From contig JBBTCO010000022.1 of assembly GCA_038043185.1 (NCBI GenBank), positions 1 through 23,625 of the forward strand: a DNA stretch of 23,625 nt, written 5' to 3'. Under the pieces are notes generated by a model. The model did not search any database and had not been told where the DNA came from. It worked only from the letters and a program-made list of their open reading frames with translations. The stretch is from UBA5009 sp038043185 (GTDB lineage Bacteria > Bdellovibrionota > Bdellovibrionia > Bdellovibrionales > Bdellovibrionaceae). The stretch's first letter is position 1. Every line of letters begins with the position of its first letter. The position numbers and the translations under genes are program-made. This document shows positions 1 to 7,933 of the stretch, piece after piece.

Positions 1-1
1 A

Positions 2-106
2 AAAGAAATTGCCAGCTCTAATTGCTTACCCGTCGATGTCCCAAAATTTTTCAGTCTCGGAATGAGACACTCACTGGCCAACAAATTGAGATTAATTTTT
101 TTATAA
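2..106 (+). CDS. Possible 3' tail of an unidentified gene (partial)
   Basis: One + frame is open from the window edge to a TAA at 104-106, giving 34 residues that end in K-L-R-L-I-F-L. The mix of hydrophobic and basic residues would suit the C-terminus of a soluble protein. A 35-codon open frame is short enough to arise by chance, so this is weakly supported. No family can be named. If real, it ends 18 bases before the next start and could share a transcript with it. Confidence 0.25.
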   Translation, partial: KEIASSNCLPVDVPKFFSLGMRHSLANKLRLIFL

Positions 107-124
107 TAAGGCCGAGGAGAATGA

Positions 125-739
125 ATGAAATTTATAATAATTTTCGTATCTTTGGTAATAGTCGGTGGCAAGTCTGTAGCTAAAGACAAAGGATGTTCCC
201 CTTCCGAAAAAGCTTGTCTAGCACCGCCCTTAGAAGACTATAGCGCAATACCAAGTGATACTATTGCATGTGAAATTGAAAATTTATCGATCCACAAAGG
301 AAATCAGGTTGTATTAACAGAACCGAGTGAGAAAGCGGGCCCGGTAGTTTTAAACTGTCATAATGGTGAAAGATCTTGGAATCGGCGATTTCAACAACTG
401 GATCCAAATATTGATTTTGGAATTGAAGCCCATTATTCATATAGAATCAAATCCGGAGTATTAGTAGAAGATGCAAGTCAGTCTCTTAATTTTAGAGAAA
501 TTACAAAAAATGGATTTCGCGAATCAAAATTATATAAATCATTATTAGAAGATGGTGCTACAGGAATTAAGTTAAACTATATTCTTGTAAAGAAAAATCA
601 AAAGATGCGTTCTGTGCAAGATGATAAATACTTGACCTGCAGTTTTGATACATGTCCGCCTGTGAATCAGGAGAAATCGTTCGGCAAGAAAATATGGGAT
701 AAGTATTTTTTAAGATTAAAAGAGCCTGCAGGGAAGTAA
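125..739 (+). CDS. Secreted hypothetical protein, Cys-containing
   Basis: This 204-aa protein begins with a Lys followed by a hydrophobic stretch (residues 3-15) and a VAK/D boundary near residue 20, consistent with a Sec signal peptide. The mature part is polar, with Cys at about 24, 31, 49, 78 and two near the C-terminus, so periplasmic disulfides are possible. I recognise no domain. The ATG at 125 is preferred because GAGGAGA lies at 114-120. An overlapping ATG at 121 opens only a short frame. A TATAAT-like hexamer at 102-107 sits very close to the start, but no -35 box is seen at proper spacing. Codons are strongly A/T-rich (many ATA, TTA, AAT) compared with the downstream genes, which may indicate a transferred or fast-evolving accessory gene. 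Function unknown. Confidence 0.7.
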   Translation: MKFIIIFVSLVIVGGKSVAKDKGCSPSEKACLAPPLEDYSAIPSDTIACEIENLSIHKGNQVVLTEPSEKAGPVVLNCHNGERSWNRRFQQLDPNIDFGIEAHYSYRIKSGVLVEDASQSLNFREITKNGFRESKLYKSLLEDGATGIKLNYILVKKNQKMRSVQDDKYLTCSFDTCPPVNQEKSFGKKIWDKYFLRLKEPAGK

Positions 740-740
740 G

Positions 741-752
741 TGTATCGATACA
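741..752. repeat. Perfect 12-bp palindrome after the first gene
   Basis: TGTATCGATACA at 741-752 is a perfect palindrome starting two bases after the stop codon at 739. The 740-961 intergenic region also has TGTGAC (781-786) facing GTCACA (812-817), and GTGTTTTT/AAAAACAC near 888-903, which could fold as a short stem. None of these is a convincing terminator or a known operator. No protein with a matching site is recognised nearby. Confidence 0.3.
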
Positions 753-961
753 TCTTGCTCAATGTTGAACGTCGTCTGTATGTGACATATTTAATAACGC
801 ATTTGACCGACGTCACACATTCAGCAAGCAGTATCTCATCGCGCCTCTTGGCCCAGAGCTAAGCCCTACAACAAGCCTAAAGCCCAGTGTTTTTAAAAAA
901 ACACATACTTCGATCCGACTGATCCTGATAAACTGACTCAGTTTTAAATAAGGAGTTTATC

Positions 962-2200
962 ATGCAAGTCAGTATTTTTACTCTCATTTTTGTTTCCCTG
1001 ATTCTTTCATTCAACGGCCAAGCTTTGGCAGTGGATCGCTCTCAAGTTGAGGCCGAAGAAGCCAACACGGATGCGGAAGGGGCTAAAGCCGAAGCGGCTG
1101 AAGCAAAAAAACGTGCTGAAGAAGAAAAATCTAAGAATGAAAAACTTCGTGCTCAAGCAAGGGCTGCAGTCGAAAAAGCAAAAAATCTGGAACAGCAGGC
1201 GATTAAAGAAAAAGCCGAATCGGAAAGAACTTCGGCGCAGATGAAAGCCGAACAGGCCGAAGCTGAAAAACAAACACAGGCAGCTGTTCAGCAACAAACG
1301 CAAGCTGATCAACGGACAAAAGAATATCAAGAAAAAACAAAAAAAGCGACGAACGAAAAAAATTCGGCCATCGACAAGAAGAAAGAATCAGAAAAAGCAG
1401 CTCAAAAAGCTTTGGAGCAAATGAAAGATGCCGAAAAGGAAATGAAACGAGCACAAGAAGAAACTGAAAAAGCCACTCGGGATTCAGAAAAAACAAAGTT
1501 GGAAGAAAAACAAACGGAACAAAAAATGGCGCAAGCCAAATTAGTCGCTCAAAAAGCAATTGCTGAAGCCAAATCGGCACAAGCCAAATTAGCTAATGAC
1601 ACGACAAAATCAAATACTGAAAAAATGCGAGTCGATAGCGAAATTGAAAAATTAAAAGCTCAGGAAAAACTTCATCAAGCCGAAAAACAAAAAGCTCAGG
1701 ATGAGAGCAAAAAATCAGAACAGGCTCTGAAAGATTCAAAAGAAAATTTAGAAAAAACCAAACGTGGGGTTGAAGACTCTCGACGTGAAACCGAAAAAGC
1801 AACTAAAAAAGCTCAAGATTCTCAGCGTGAGCTGGACCGAGTGAAAGCCAATCAGGCCAAGGACATCGCGCAAATCACGCTCGAGACAAATAAACTTAAA
1901 AAACAATTTTCAGATTCTGAAGACGCGGCTCGGAAAGCTGATGGTGAGACACAAAGATTGAAACAAGAGGCGGAGAAAGCTAAATCGGAACGAGAACAAC
2001 TTCAGAAGTTTGTCGAAGAATCTAAGTTGAAAGCCGATGCCGCGAAATTAAAAATGGAAACATCAAAAAGTGAAGCCGAGACTGAAAAGCTAAAGTTGGA
2101 TACAGAAAAAATAAAAGCCGAAAATGCGGGCCTGAATCCAAAGGATGCTGAGAAAGAAGCGCTGTCTGGGGCAAAAACAAAAGCAAAAAAGAAAAAATAA
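962..2200 (+). CDS. Secreted K/E/A-rich coiled-coil protein
   Basis: This 412-aa protein has a clear Sec signal peptide (hydrophobic residues 4-18, A-L-A cleavage motif near 22-24). Almost the whole remainder is alpha-helical coiled coil made of Ala, Lys, Glu and Gln. K-A-E, E-K-A and A-Q-K words recur with heptad-like spacing from about residue 27 to 395, and the protein ends in a Lys-rich tail. AAGGAG at 950-955 supports the ATG at 962. There is no catalytic motif. The composition resembles TolA-type helical stalks and periplasmic or envelope filament proteins, but there is no TonB/TolA C-terminal domain. A structural role in the cell envelope is inference only. The repetitive codon pattern also produces long spurious open frames in other frames. 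Confidence 0.8.
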   Translation: MQVSIFTLIFVSLILSFNGQALAVDRSQVEAEEANTDAEGAKAEAAEAKKRAEEEKSKNEKLRAQARAAVEKAKNLEQQAIKEKAESERTSAQMKAEQAEAEKQTQAAVQQQTQADQRTKEYQEKTKKATNEKNSAIDKKKESEKAAQKALEQMKDAEKEMKRAQEETEKATRDSEKTKLEEKQTEQKMAQAKLVAQKAIAEAKSAQAKLANDTTKSNTEKMRVDSEIEKLKAQEKLHQAEKQKAQDESKKSEQALKDSKENLEKTKRGVEDSRRETEKATKKAQDSQRELDRVKANQAKDIAQITLETNKLKKQFSDSEDAARKADGETQRLKQEAEKAKSEREQLQKFVEESKLKADAAKLKMETSKSEAETEKLKLDTEKIKAENAGLNPKDAEKEALSGAKTKAKKKK

Positions 2201-2270
2201 GACCTTGCATATCAAATTGCTAAGATCTAAATTTTAATAAATATATAAAAAAACATATGAGAGGATTCTT

Positions 2271-3149
2271 ATGAAGAAATTCTTTTTATTGTCCCTATTT
2301 AGCTTTTCCTTTTCGCAGGCGGCATCGCCAACTTGGAACGGGCGAGTATTCAAAGTTAAAGATGGCCAAGAGATAACATTTTCCCAGTTGAAAGAAGAGC
2401 TTTCTGCTTATCAATTGATTGCCCTCGGAGAAAATCATAGCACCCAAGAAGTGCAGGACATGCAAGCAAAAGTTATTTCGGAAGTCGTCATGCACACTTC
2501 GACACAAAATAACTTTACCTTGGCGTGGGAATTTCTAAACGTGAAAGATCAAGCTAAAACTGATCGCAATTTTTCTTTGCTTAAAGAAGGAAAAATTACG
2601 ACTCAAGAATTTATTGATTACGCGATGGCCGGGGGTAATTCTTACCGCCCGTATGCCCCAGTGATTGAAAGTGTAAGTAAACTTTCTGGAACACTGCTTG
2701 GAATTAATCTGACACGACAAGAAAAATCACCGGTAACTCGCGGAGGAATTTCAGCGGCAAATCCAGATCTCGTTCCTCCTGGATATGAAATTGGGGGAGC
2801 CAACTATTTCAATCGATTCAAAGCCGAAATGGGGGGTCATGACTCTGAAGAAAATACTCGGAATTATTTTGATTCTCAATGCTTGACCGATGATGTGATG
2901 GCTTTTCATACTTTGAAGAATAATAATACAGCTAAAACTTTCCTTATCGCGGGACATTTCCATACCGATTATAATGACGGTGTTGTGCAACGTTTAGCTG
3001 TGCGTGCGCCGAATCTTGTGAAAGCCACGGTTCGAATCGTCGATGCCTCTGATTATACACCCGAGCAGATTTCACCGATGATGCATGACTCGGTCTATGG
3101 CGATGTGAGTGATTATGTCGTTTATGTTAAAGAACCCTATATAAAATAA
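2271..3149 (+). CDS. Secreted ChaN/TIKI-like protein
   Basis: The 292-aa product has a signal peptide (MKKFF, hydrophobic to about residue 17). Two motifs typical of the ChaN-like/TIKI (EreA-related) fold are visible: G-E-N-H-S-T-Q-E near residues 53-60 in the first strand-turn, and A-G-H-F-H-T-D-Y-N-D-G-V near 232-243. Both carry the conserved acidic/His residues that form the metal or haem site in the superfamily. Known members include the haem-binding lipoprotein ChaN and metalloproteases of the TIKI type. Which activity applies here cannot be told from sequence alone. It lacks a lipobox, so it is probably periplasmic rather than a lipoprotein. AGAGGA at 2260-2265 supports the start. The gene converges on the mscS-like gene with only 6 bp between stops. 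Confidence 0.75.
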   Translation: MKKFFLLSLFSFSFSQAASPTWNGRVFKVKDGQEITFSQLKEELSAYQLIALGENHSTQEVQDMQAKVISEVVMHTSTQNNFTLAWEFLNVKDQAKTDRNFSLLKEGKITTQEFIDYAMAGGNSYRPYAPVIESVSKLSGTLLGINLTRQEKSPVTRGGISAANPDLVPPGYEIGGANYFNRFKAEMGGHDSEENTRNYFDSQCLTDDVMAFHTLKNNNTAKTFLIAGHFHTDYNDGVVQRLAVRAPNLVKATVRIVDASDYTPEQISPMMHDSVYGDVSDYVVYVKEPYIK

Positions 3150-3155
3150 ATATTA

Positions 3156-4256
3156 TTAGGAGCCTGCCAAATTCGTGGGCGCAGAATTTTTTTGCAAATA
3201 GACGGTTTGAGTTGGGTAGGCGAATTCCACACCCATTTTTTTAGCGAGCTTCAAAATATCACAAAAAATATTTTCTTGTGTTTTCAGCTCTTCGTTTATG
3301 TCAGCAACCGCCAAATGAAAGTTCACTAAAATATCCAAGGTCGAAGTATTGTAATTGATAAAACGAACGACAACTGATTCGGGTTGGGTCTTTTTTTCTT
3401 GCAAAATCAAATAACGAATTCCTTCGCAGAATTGCAGGATTTTTTCGACAGGAGTGTCATAGTGGATTCCTAAAACTTGTCGTATCCGACGGTGAGGGCG
3501 ATCGCCCATATTATCAATTTTTTCTTTGGCTACGGTCGAATTCGGAATTGTCACTGAAGAATTGTAAAAAGTACGAATGCGGGTTGAGCGAAAACCAATT
3601 TCCTCTACAATGCCTTCGCTGTCGCCAATTTTAATGTGGTCGCCGATTTTAAATGGGTTATCAGCTAAAATAGTTACTGAACCAAAAAGATTAGCCGCTG
3701 TATCTTGAGCGGCTAGGGCCAAAGCTAAACCTCCTAACCCAAGACCAGCCAGTAGCGATATCACATTGAAACCAAAATTTTGCAAAGTGATCAGAGTTCC
3801 AAGAACAATAGCCAGGATTTTTAAAGTTTTTGTCGCAAAAGGGGCTAATTGATCATCTAAATTTGTCTCTGTTTTGGAGGCCCAACTTTTCATCAACAAC
3901 CCAAAGGCATCGATGGAAATATAGACTAATCGAATAATGTAAAAACTGAGCCAAACTTCTAATGCAGTAATTAAATATCTTTCAAATGAAACGGGAAAAC
4001 TTAAGGCATGGATGATAAAAATTCCTAAAAGACTCCAAAGGATTTCAATGGCGGCCTTGTCTGTTTTAAGTTCTCTCCAGAAAGACCAAAAGTTTTTATG
4101 ATTATTGGAAGAGGGTAGAGAGTTTTTAATCTTACGATAAACAGCACCTAAAAATTTTCGAATGAAAACACTGGCGGCGAGGAAAGCAATCAGCGTCAGC
4201 CATTTCCAAACATCCACTCCAAGAATTTTTTCATTGATCATTTCAAAAATATTCAT
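3156..4256 (-). CDS. MscS-family mechanosensitive ion channel
   Basis: This 366-aa membrane protein has several N-terminal transmembrane helices. The MscS pore signature follows: a Gly/Ala/Leu-rich helix (GLGLGGLALALAAQD, about residues 171-185) and then the A-N-L-F-G-S beta-domain entry, the D-P-F-K-I-G-D-like segment and the V-E-E-I-G-F-R-S-T-R-I-R-T stretch. The family opens under membrane tension to release solutes during hypo-osmotic shock. The extra N-terminal helices make it closer to the larger YnaI/MscM-type members than to minimal MscS. It lies 15 bp downstream of uppP on the same strand, so the two are probably co-transcribed, joining envelope synthesis and envelope tension protection. 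The ATG at 4256 is the natural start. Confidence 0.93.
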   Translation of the reverse strand: MNIFEMINEKILGVDVWKWLTLIAFLAASVFIRKFLGAVYRKIKNSLPSSNNHKNFWSFWRELKTDKAAIEILWSLLGIFIIHALSFPVSFERYLITALEVWLSFYIIRLVYISIDAFGLLMKSWASKTETNLDDQLAPFATKTLKILAIVLGTLITLQNFGFNVISLLAGLGLGGLALALAAQDTAANLFGSVTILADNPFKIGDHIKIGDSEGIVEEIGFRSTRIRTFYNSSVTIPNSTVAKEKIDNMGDRPHRRIRQVLGIHYDTPVEKILQFCEGIRYLILQEKKTQPESVVVRFINYNTSTLDILVNFHLAVADINEELKTQENIFCDILKLAKKMGVEFAYPTQTVYLQKNSAPTNLAGS

Positions 4257-4271
4257 AAAGACACTTCCAAT

Positions 4272-5063
4272 TCAGTTTTGCACGCCAGTGCCATTATAAA
4301 TCAGGACAAGTATCAGCGTTCCCAGAAGAATACGATAATATCCAAAAGCTTTAAAGCCATTTTGCGATATCCAAGTGATAAAGGATTTTACTGCAATCAT
4401 GGCTACAAAAAATGAAATTACCGAGCCAAACAGCAAAATTTGAATTTGATCCGACGTGATTGTGGGAAGAATGTTAACTAATTTGTAGCCCGTTGCTGCG
4501 AGCATGGTGGGAACTGCTAGAAAAAAAGAAAATTCCGCCGCTTCTTTTTGCGAAAGTCCCAAGCTCAAGCCGCCAACAATGGTCGCACCCGAGCGCGAGA
4601 CTCCGGGCACAAGTGCGAAGGATTGACAGACGCCAAGAATCAAACATTGCATCCAGCTCAAATCTTGAATTTTTTTGCCCTGGGAAAGTTGCTCGGAAAA
4701 TTTTCGATCCGACCAAATTAAAATAACACCACCAAGGATCAATGCCCAGGCAACCAGTTGAACATTTCCCAACCAGACATCGACACTTTTTTTTAATAAA
4801 AAACCAATAAGGGCTGTGGGAAGAAAAGCGAAAAGAATTTTTTTGTAAAATTCAGTATTCCACTGAAAAAACCTCTTTCGGTAAAGCACCACAACAGAAA
4901 GAATAGCTCCTAACTGAATGATCACTTCAAAATTTTTAACAAAAGGATTTTCTTCATTTCCAAAATAACCTGAAAACAAAACCATGTGACCAGTAGAGGA
5001 CACTGGAAGGAATTCAGTTATTCCTTCGATAATACTAAGCAGAAGAGCGTTCAAAAAATTCAT
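4272..5063 (-). CDS. uppP: Undecaprenyl-diphosphatase UppP (BacA family)
   Basis: At 263 aa this is the usual family length. The two hallmark motifs are intact: E-G-I-T-E-F-L-P-V-S-S-T-G-H at residues 13-26, and P-G-V-S-R-S-G-A-T-I at 153-162, including catalytic Glu17 and Arg158-region residues. Multiple transmembrane helices fill the rest. The enzyme dephosphorylates undecaprenyl diphosphate on the periplasmic face, recycling the lipid carrier for peptidoglycan and O-antigen synthesis. It can confer bacitracin tolerance. It is the first gene of a probable two-gene unit with the MscS-like gene. An 8-bp inverted repeat (5094-5101/5145-5152) lies just upstream. Confidence 0.95.
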   Translation of the reverse strand: MNFLNALLLSIIEGITEFLPVSSTGHMVLFSGYFGNEENPFVKNFEVIIQLGAILSVVVLYRKRFFQWNTEFYKKILFAFLPTALIGFLLKKSVDVWLGNVQLVAWALILGGVILIWSDRKFSEQLSQGKKIQDLSWMQCLILGVCQSFALVPGVSRSGATIVGGLSLGLSQKEAAEFSFFLAVPTMLAATGYKLVNILPTITSDQIQILLFGSVISFFVAMIAVKSFITWISQNGFKAFGYYRILLGTLILVLIYNGTGVQN

Positions 5064-5093
5064 GTGCGGTTATTGTTTAGGCAAATGAGGACA

Positions 5094-5152
5094 GGCTCTA
5101 GAAATTTTTTGTGTTTTTCAAAGTTTAGCTGCTTGCGTCAGTCGCTAGAGCC
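5094..5152. repeat. Inverted repeat upstream of uppP
   Basis: GGCTCTAG (5094-5101) faces CTAGAGCC (5145-5152) with 43 bases between them, 30 bases upstream of the uppP start. It sits in the divergent intergenic region shared with the DUF4360 gene. It could be a pair of regulator half-sites. The spacing is too long for a normal terminator loop, and no bound protein can be named. Confidence 0.3.
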
Positions 5153-5262
5153 AAAAAGTTACCAAAAACGCTGGCCTTGAACTTGCTTTTATTATTTTTC
5201 GAACGCTTGGGGACAAGTGGAAAAAATTAATAACCAAAAACAAAAACCAAAAAGGGGGATTT

Positions 5263-5877
5263 GTGAATATGCTAAAAACACTGACTGTCTTGATCGCCAT
5301 CATCGGTTCGGCTTTAACTGCCGAAGCTCAACTTGCAAAAGGAATGCGTCTGGGAATGCCAGATTATGGAGGCACGGGCTGTCCTGCGGGAAGTGCCAGT
5401 GTAAGTTTGAGTCCTGATGAAGACGCCATAAGCGTGTTATTTGATCAGTTCACCGTTGAAGCGGGATCAACCGGTCGTCGGGTCGATCGTAAGGCGTGTT
5501 TGTTAAGCGTACCTGTAACTGTTCCACAAGGATATAGCATCGCCGTCATCCAAGTTGATTACCGAGGCTTCAATGTGGTTCCCGGAAATGGCGCTTACAA
5601 TCGTATAAATACAGAATACTTTTGGGCAGGAATTCGTGGTCCAACTTACAGTCAAATATTCAGAGGACCAAATAACGATGATTTTACCCTCACCAATGGT
5701 ATTATGACCGAGAACTTGGTTTGGACTCCTTGCGGAGCCAGCGTTCAGTTGCGGGTAAACACTTCAATTATGGCTCAGTCTAACAATCGCATGGAGCAAA
5801 CCCTGATGGGTGTCGACTCTGCCGATATTTCAAGTGGCTTGATTTACCATGTGCAATGGAGACGATGCGGATTTTAA
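5263..5877 (+). CDS. Secreted DUF4360 family protein
   Basis: The 204-aa product has a Sec signal peptide (cleavage near A-E-A-Q, residues 20-23) and then a full DUF4360 domain. Family landmarks are G-T-G-C-P-A-G-S at 37-44, an S-L-S-P-D segment at 48-52, a K-A-C-L-L-S-V-P-V region near 77-85, V-P-Q-G-Y at 87-91, and D-Y-R-G-F at 99-103. Four Cys (40, 79, 157, 202) probably form two disulfides. The family is known in fungi and bacteria as secreted proteins of unknown function. The start is either the GTG at 5263 or the ATG at 5269. The SD-like AGGGGG at 5253-5258 is 4 bases from GTG and 10 from ATG, so this is not settled. The gene ends in a strong terminator. Confidence 0.88.
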   Translation: MNMLKTLTVLIAIIGSALTAEAQLAKGMRLGMPDYGGTGCPAGSASVSLSPDEDAISVLFDQFTVEAGSTGRRVDRKACLLSVPVTVPQGYSIAVIQVDYRGFNVVPGNGAYNRINTEYFWAGIRGPTYSQIFRGPNNDDFTLTNGIMTENLVWTPCGASVQLRVNTSIMAQSNNRMEQTLMGVDSADISSGLIYHVQWRRCGF

Positions 5878-5892
5878 TAAACAAAATTTAGT

Positions 5893-6507
5893 TTATTTAG
5901 AAACCTCTGTTTTATCGACAGAGGTTTCTTTTTGTTGTTTAAGTGTTCTTTGAACAGACCGACGTAAATAAATAGCCTCGGCCAATAAGTAGATGACAAA
6001 AGAAATCGTTAAGCCCAGACCCTTAAGCAAAGCCCACTGAGTGGTGGTCCATTCAAATGCCGCCCAGGTTGCAATCGCCGCATGAATCAAAAAGAAAATT
6101 CCTGATCTAAAAGTGATGCCCTTTAAACGCTCTTTCACTTCCTTGGGCAAAATGACACCTTGAGCTTCGGCTAAACTTGAAAATAAGGGACGCTTCAGAA
6201 TGAGCGAGCCCCACAGAATGATCGTCATGATAATTTCCATCAGCGCCGGTTGAAGTTTAAACCAAACTCCATCGGCGGTCCAAAGGGAAATAATTCCAAA
6301 ACCAACCAACAATCCATTTCCAATCCAAGTGATTTTGCTGACAGATTTATTGAAGATCTTTTCATAAATAACTTCGCCGACTCCAAATGTAAGACCCGCG
6401 ATCAAGCCGGCCATGGTGCCGTATTGATCTTCGATAACAGTAAATAAAATTACCGGCAGCAAGCCGCCAAAAAATATTGATCTGACCGACGGTTTATTCA
6501 TTTTCAT
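5893..6507 (-). CDS. YciB/IspZ-like inner-membrane protein
   Basis: This 204-aa protein has about five transmembrane helices. Its order of features matches the YciB/IspZ (septation protein A) family: G-L-L-P-V-I-L-F near residues 15-22, a Y-G-T-M-A-G helix, a central F-K-L-Q-P-A-L-M-E helix, the L-K-R-P-L-F loop, and a following L-P-K-E-V-K-E-R-L segment before another helix. In enterobacteria YciB is an envelope and division-associated inner-membrane protein with no known enzymatic activity. The charged C-terminal tail (after about residue 185) is an addition. Its start lies two bases after the dihydroorotase stop (6510), so the two genes are probably co-transcribed, with this one second. 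Divergence from known YciB leaves some doubt. Confidence 0.65.
   Translation of the reverse strand: MKMNKPSVRSIFFGGLLPVILFTVIEDQYGTMAGLIAGLTFGVGEVIYEKIFNKSVSKITWIGNGLLVGFGIISLWTADGVWFKLQPALMEIIMTIILWGSLILKRPLFSSLAEAQGVILPKEVKERLKGITFRSGIFFLIHAAIATWAAFEWTTTQWALLKGLGLTISFVIYLLAEAIYLRRSVQRTLKQQKETSVDKTEVSK
5899..5934 (+). terminator. Rho-independent terminator of the DUF4360 gene
   Basis: AGAAACCTCTG (5899-5909) and CAGAGGTTTCT (5919-5929) form a perfect 11-bp stem with a 9-base loop, followed by a T run to 5933. It lies 21 bases after the DUF4360 stop. The hairpin sits inside the last codons of the convergent YciB-like gene, whose stop is at 5893-5895, so that gene's C-terminus is encoded by the terminator. 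Confidence 0.85.
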
Positions 6508-6509
6508 TT

Positions 6510-7850
6510 TTAGATCTCAAAATCGATGGGATCGCCCGAAGAAGGTAAAAGAATTTGATCGTCTTGCATGGCAATTTGGCCTTTTAATATGGTCATCGTG
6601 GGCCAACCTTTGACTTTCATTCCATCAAAAGGCGTCCAACCACAGCGACTGGCCATCCAACTGTTAGTGATAGTTTTTTCTTTTTTTAAATCCACCACAG
6701 TAAAGTCAGCGTCGTAGCCGACTTCAATTCGACCTTTATTTTTTATGCCGAAAACTTTTCTTTGATTATCGCTTGTCAGTTGAACAAATCTTTCCAAACT
6801 CAAGCGACCTTCATTGACATGATTAAGCATCAATGGAACCAAAGTCTGCACACCTGGCATTCCCGAGGGCGAGGTCGGATAGTCTCGGTCTTTTTCTTCG
6901 CGTGTGTGGGGGGCGTGATCGGAACCCAAAACATCAACAGTGCCGTCTTTAACAGCTTGCCATAATCTGTCGTGGTGACGTTTTTCCCGAATGGGGGGAT
7001 TTTGTTGAGCATAGGTGCCTAATCTTTCGTAACATTCTGGCGCGAATAAAGTTAGGTGCTGAGGTAAAACTTCGATGCTCGCAATGTCTTTTTGTTCTTT
7101 TAAAAGTTCTATTTCTTCGGCACTGGTGACGTGAAGTACGTGAACATTTCTGCCAGTTTTTCGCGCCAGTGATAATAATCTTTGCGTTGAGCGAACCGCA
7201 GTTTCTACGTCTCTCCATACTGGATGATCAGCTACATTTTTACTTTTTAGTGCGATGGACTTTCTTTCTTGAAGACGAGATTCATCCTCGCTGTGAACGA
7301 TGACCCTTCGTTTTCCCGAGCGCAAAATTTTCTCGAGAGTCAAATCATCTTCAACCAACAAACTGCCAGTTGAACTGCCCATAAATACTTTTATCCCGCA
7401 GCAGTGAGGCATTTTTTCAAGCTCACCAAGTTGGTCGGCATTTTCAGCACAGCCCCCTATATAAAAAGCATAGTGAGTGTGACAGCGCTGTTTGGCTCGA
7501 TTGAGTTTATCCTGAAAAAGTTCAGGTGTTGTTGTCGAGGGCGATGTGTTTGGCATTTCAAAAACACTCGTGACTCCTCCTAAGAGAGCGCCCCGAGTTC
7601 CAGATTCAAGATCTTCCTTGTTTGGGAAGCCAGGTTCACGAAAATGCACCTGTGAATCGATGACGCCAGGTAGTAGATGAAGTCCAGAAAGTGAAAGAAC
7701 TTTTTTCGCTGGACGTCGAATCGAGGAAGCAATTTCAACAATTTTTCCGTTGGTTACACCGACATCAAGTGCTTCAATTCGATGACCAAATGGGGAATTT
7801 ATATCGGGAATTAGGGTGTTAGCATTTGTAAGAAGCAGATCTAAAATCAT
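6510..7850 (-). CDS. pyrC: Dihydroorotase (class I type) with QxH instead of HxH
   Basis: The 446-aa amidohydrolase closes carbamoyl-aspartate to dihydroorotate in pyrimidine synthesis. Seen are the R-E-P-G motif (71-74), the metal-bridging Lys in G-I-K-V-F (154), metal His in V-I-V-H-S-E-D (186) and V-L-H-V-T-S (240), and the catalytic Asp in G-S-D-H-A-P-H (311). The length fits the class I/multifunctional-type enzymes. The first metal motif reads S-Q-V-H-F (66-70), so the first His of the usual H-x-H is Gln. I recall this variant in other bacterial dihydroorotases such as Bacteroidetes, so it need not mean loss of function, but an allantoinase-like or inactive paralogue is possible. No strong SD precedes the ATG at 7850. 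The YciB-like gene follows by two bases. Confidence 0.88.
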   Translation of the reverse strand: MILDLLLTNANTLIPDINSPFGHRIEALDVGVTNGKIVEIASSIRRPAKKVLSLSGLHLLPGVIDSQVHFREPGFPNKEDLESGTRGALLGGVTSVFEMPNTSPSTTTPELFQDKLNRAKQRCHTHYAFYIGGCAENADQLGELEKMPHCCGIKVFMGSSTGSLLVEDDLTLEKILRSGKRRVIVHSEDESRLQERKSIALKSKNVADHPVWRDVETAVRSTQRLLSLARKTGRNVHVLHVTSAEEIELLKEQKDIASIEVLPQHLTLFAPECYERLGTYAQQNPPIREKRHHDRLWQAVKDGTVDVLGSDHAPHTREEKDRDYPTSPSGMPGVQTLVPLMLNHVNEGRLSLERFVQLTSDNQRKVFGIKNKGRIEVGYDADFTVVDLKKEKTITNSWMASRCGWTPFDGMKVKGWPTMTILKGQIAMQDDQILLPSSGDPIDFEI

Positions 7851-7933
7851 GTTGAACTCATATCACGGGACCTGGCCTTGGTCCAGTTCGTGTTCTTGAC
7901 CTTACTCATTGTTATAAAGGACAATCTAAAGGA

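Noticed and set aside
1007..1802. Several long - strand open frames rich in Phe and Leu inside the coiled-coil gene
   Set aside because: They are the complement of GAA/AAA/GCA-rich codons and have no SD; the + strand frame has a signal peptide and full coverage.
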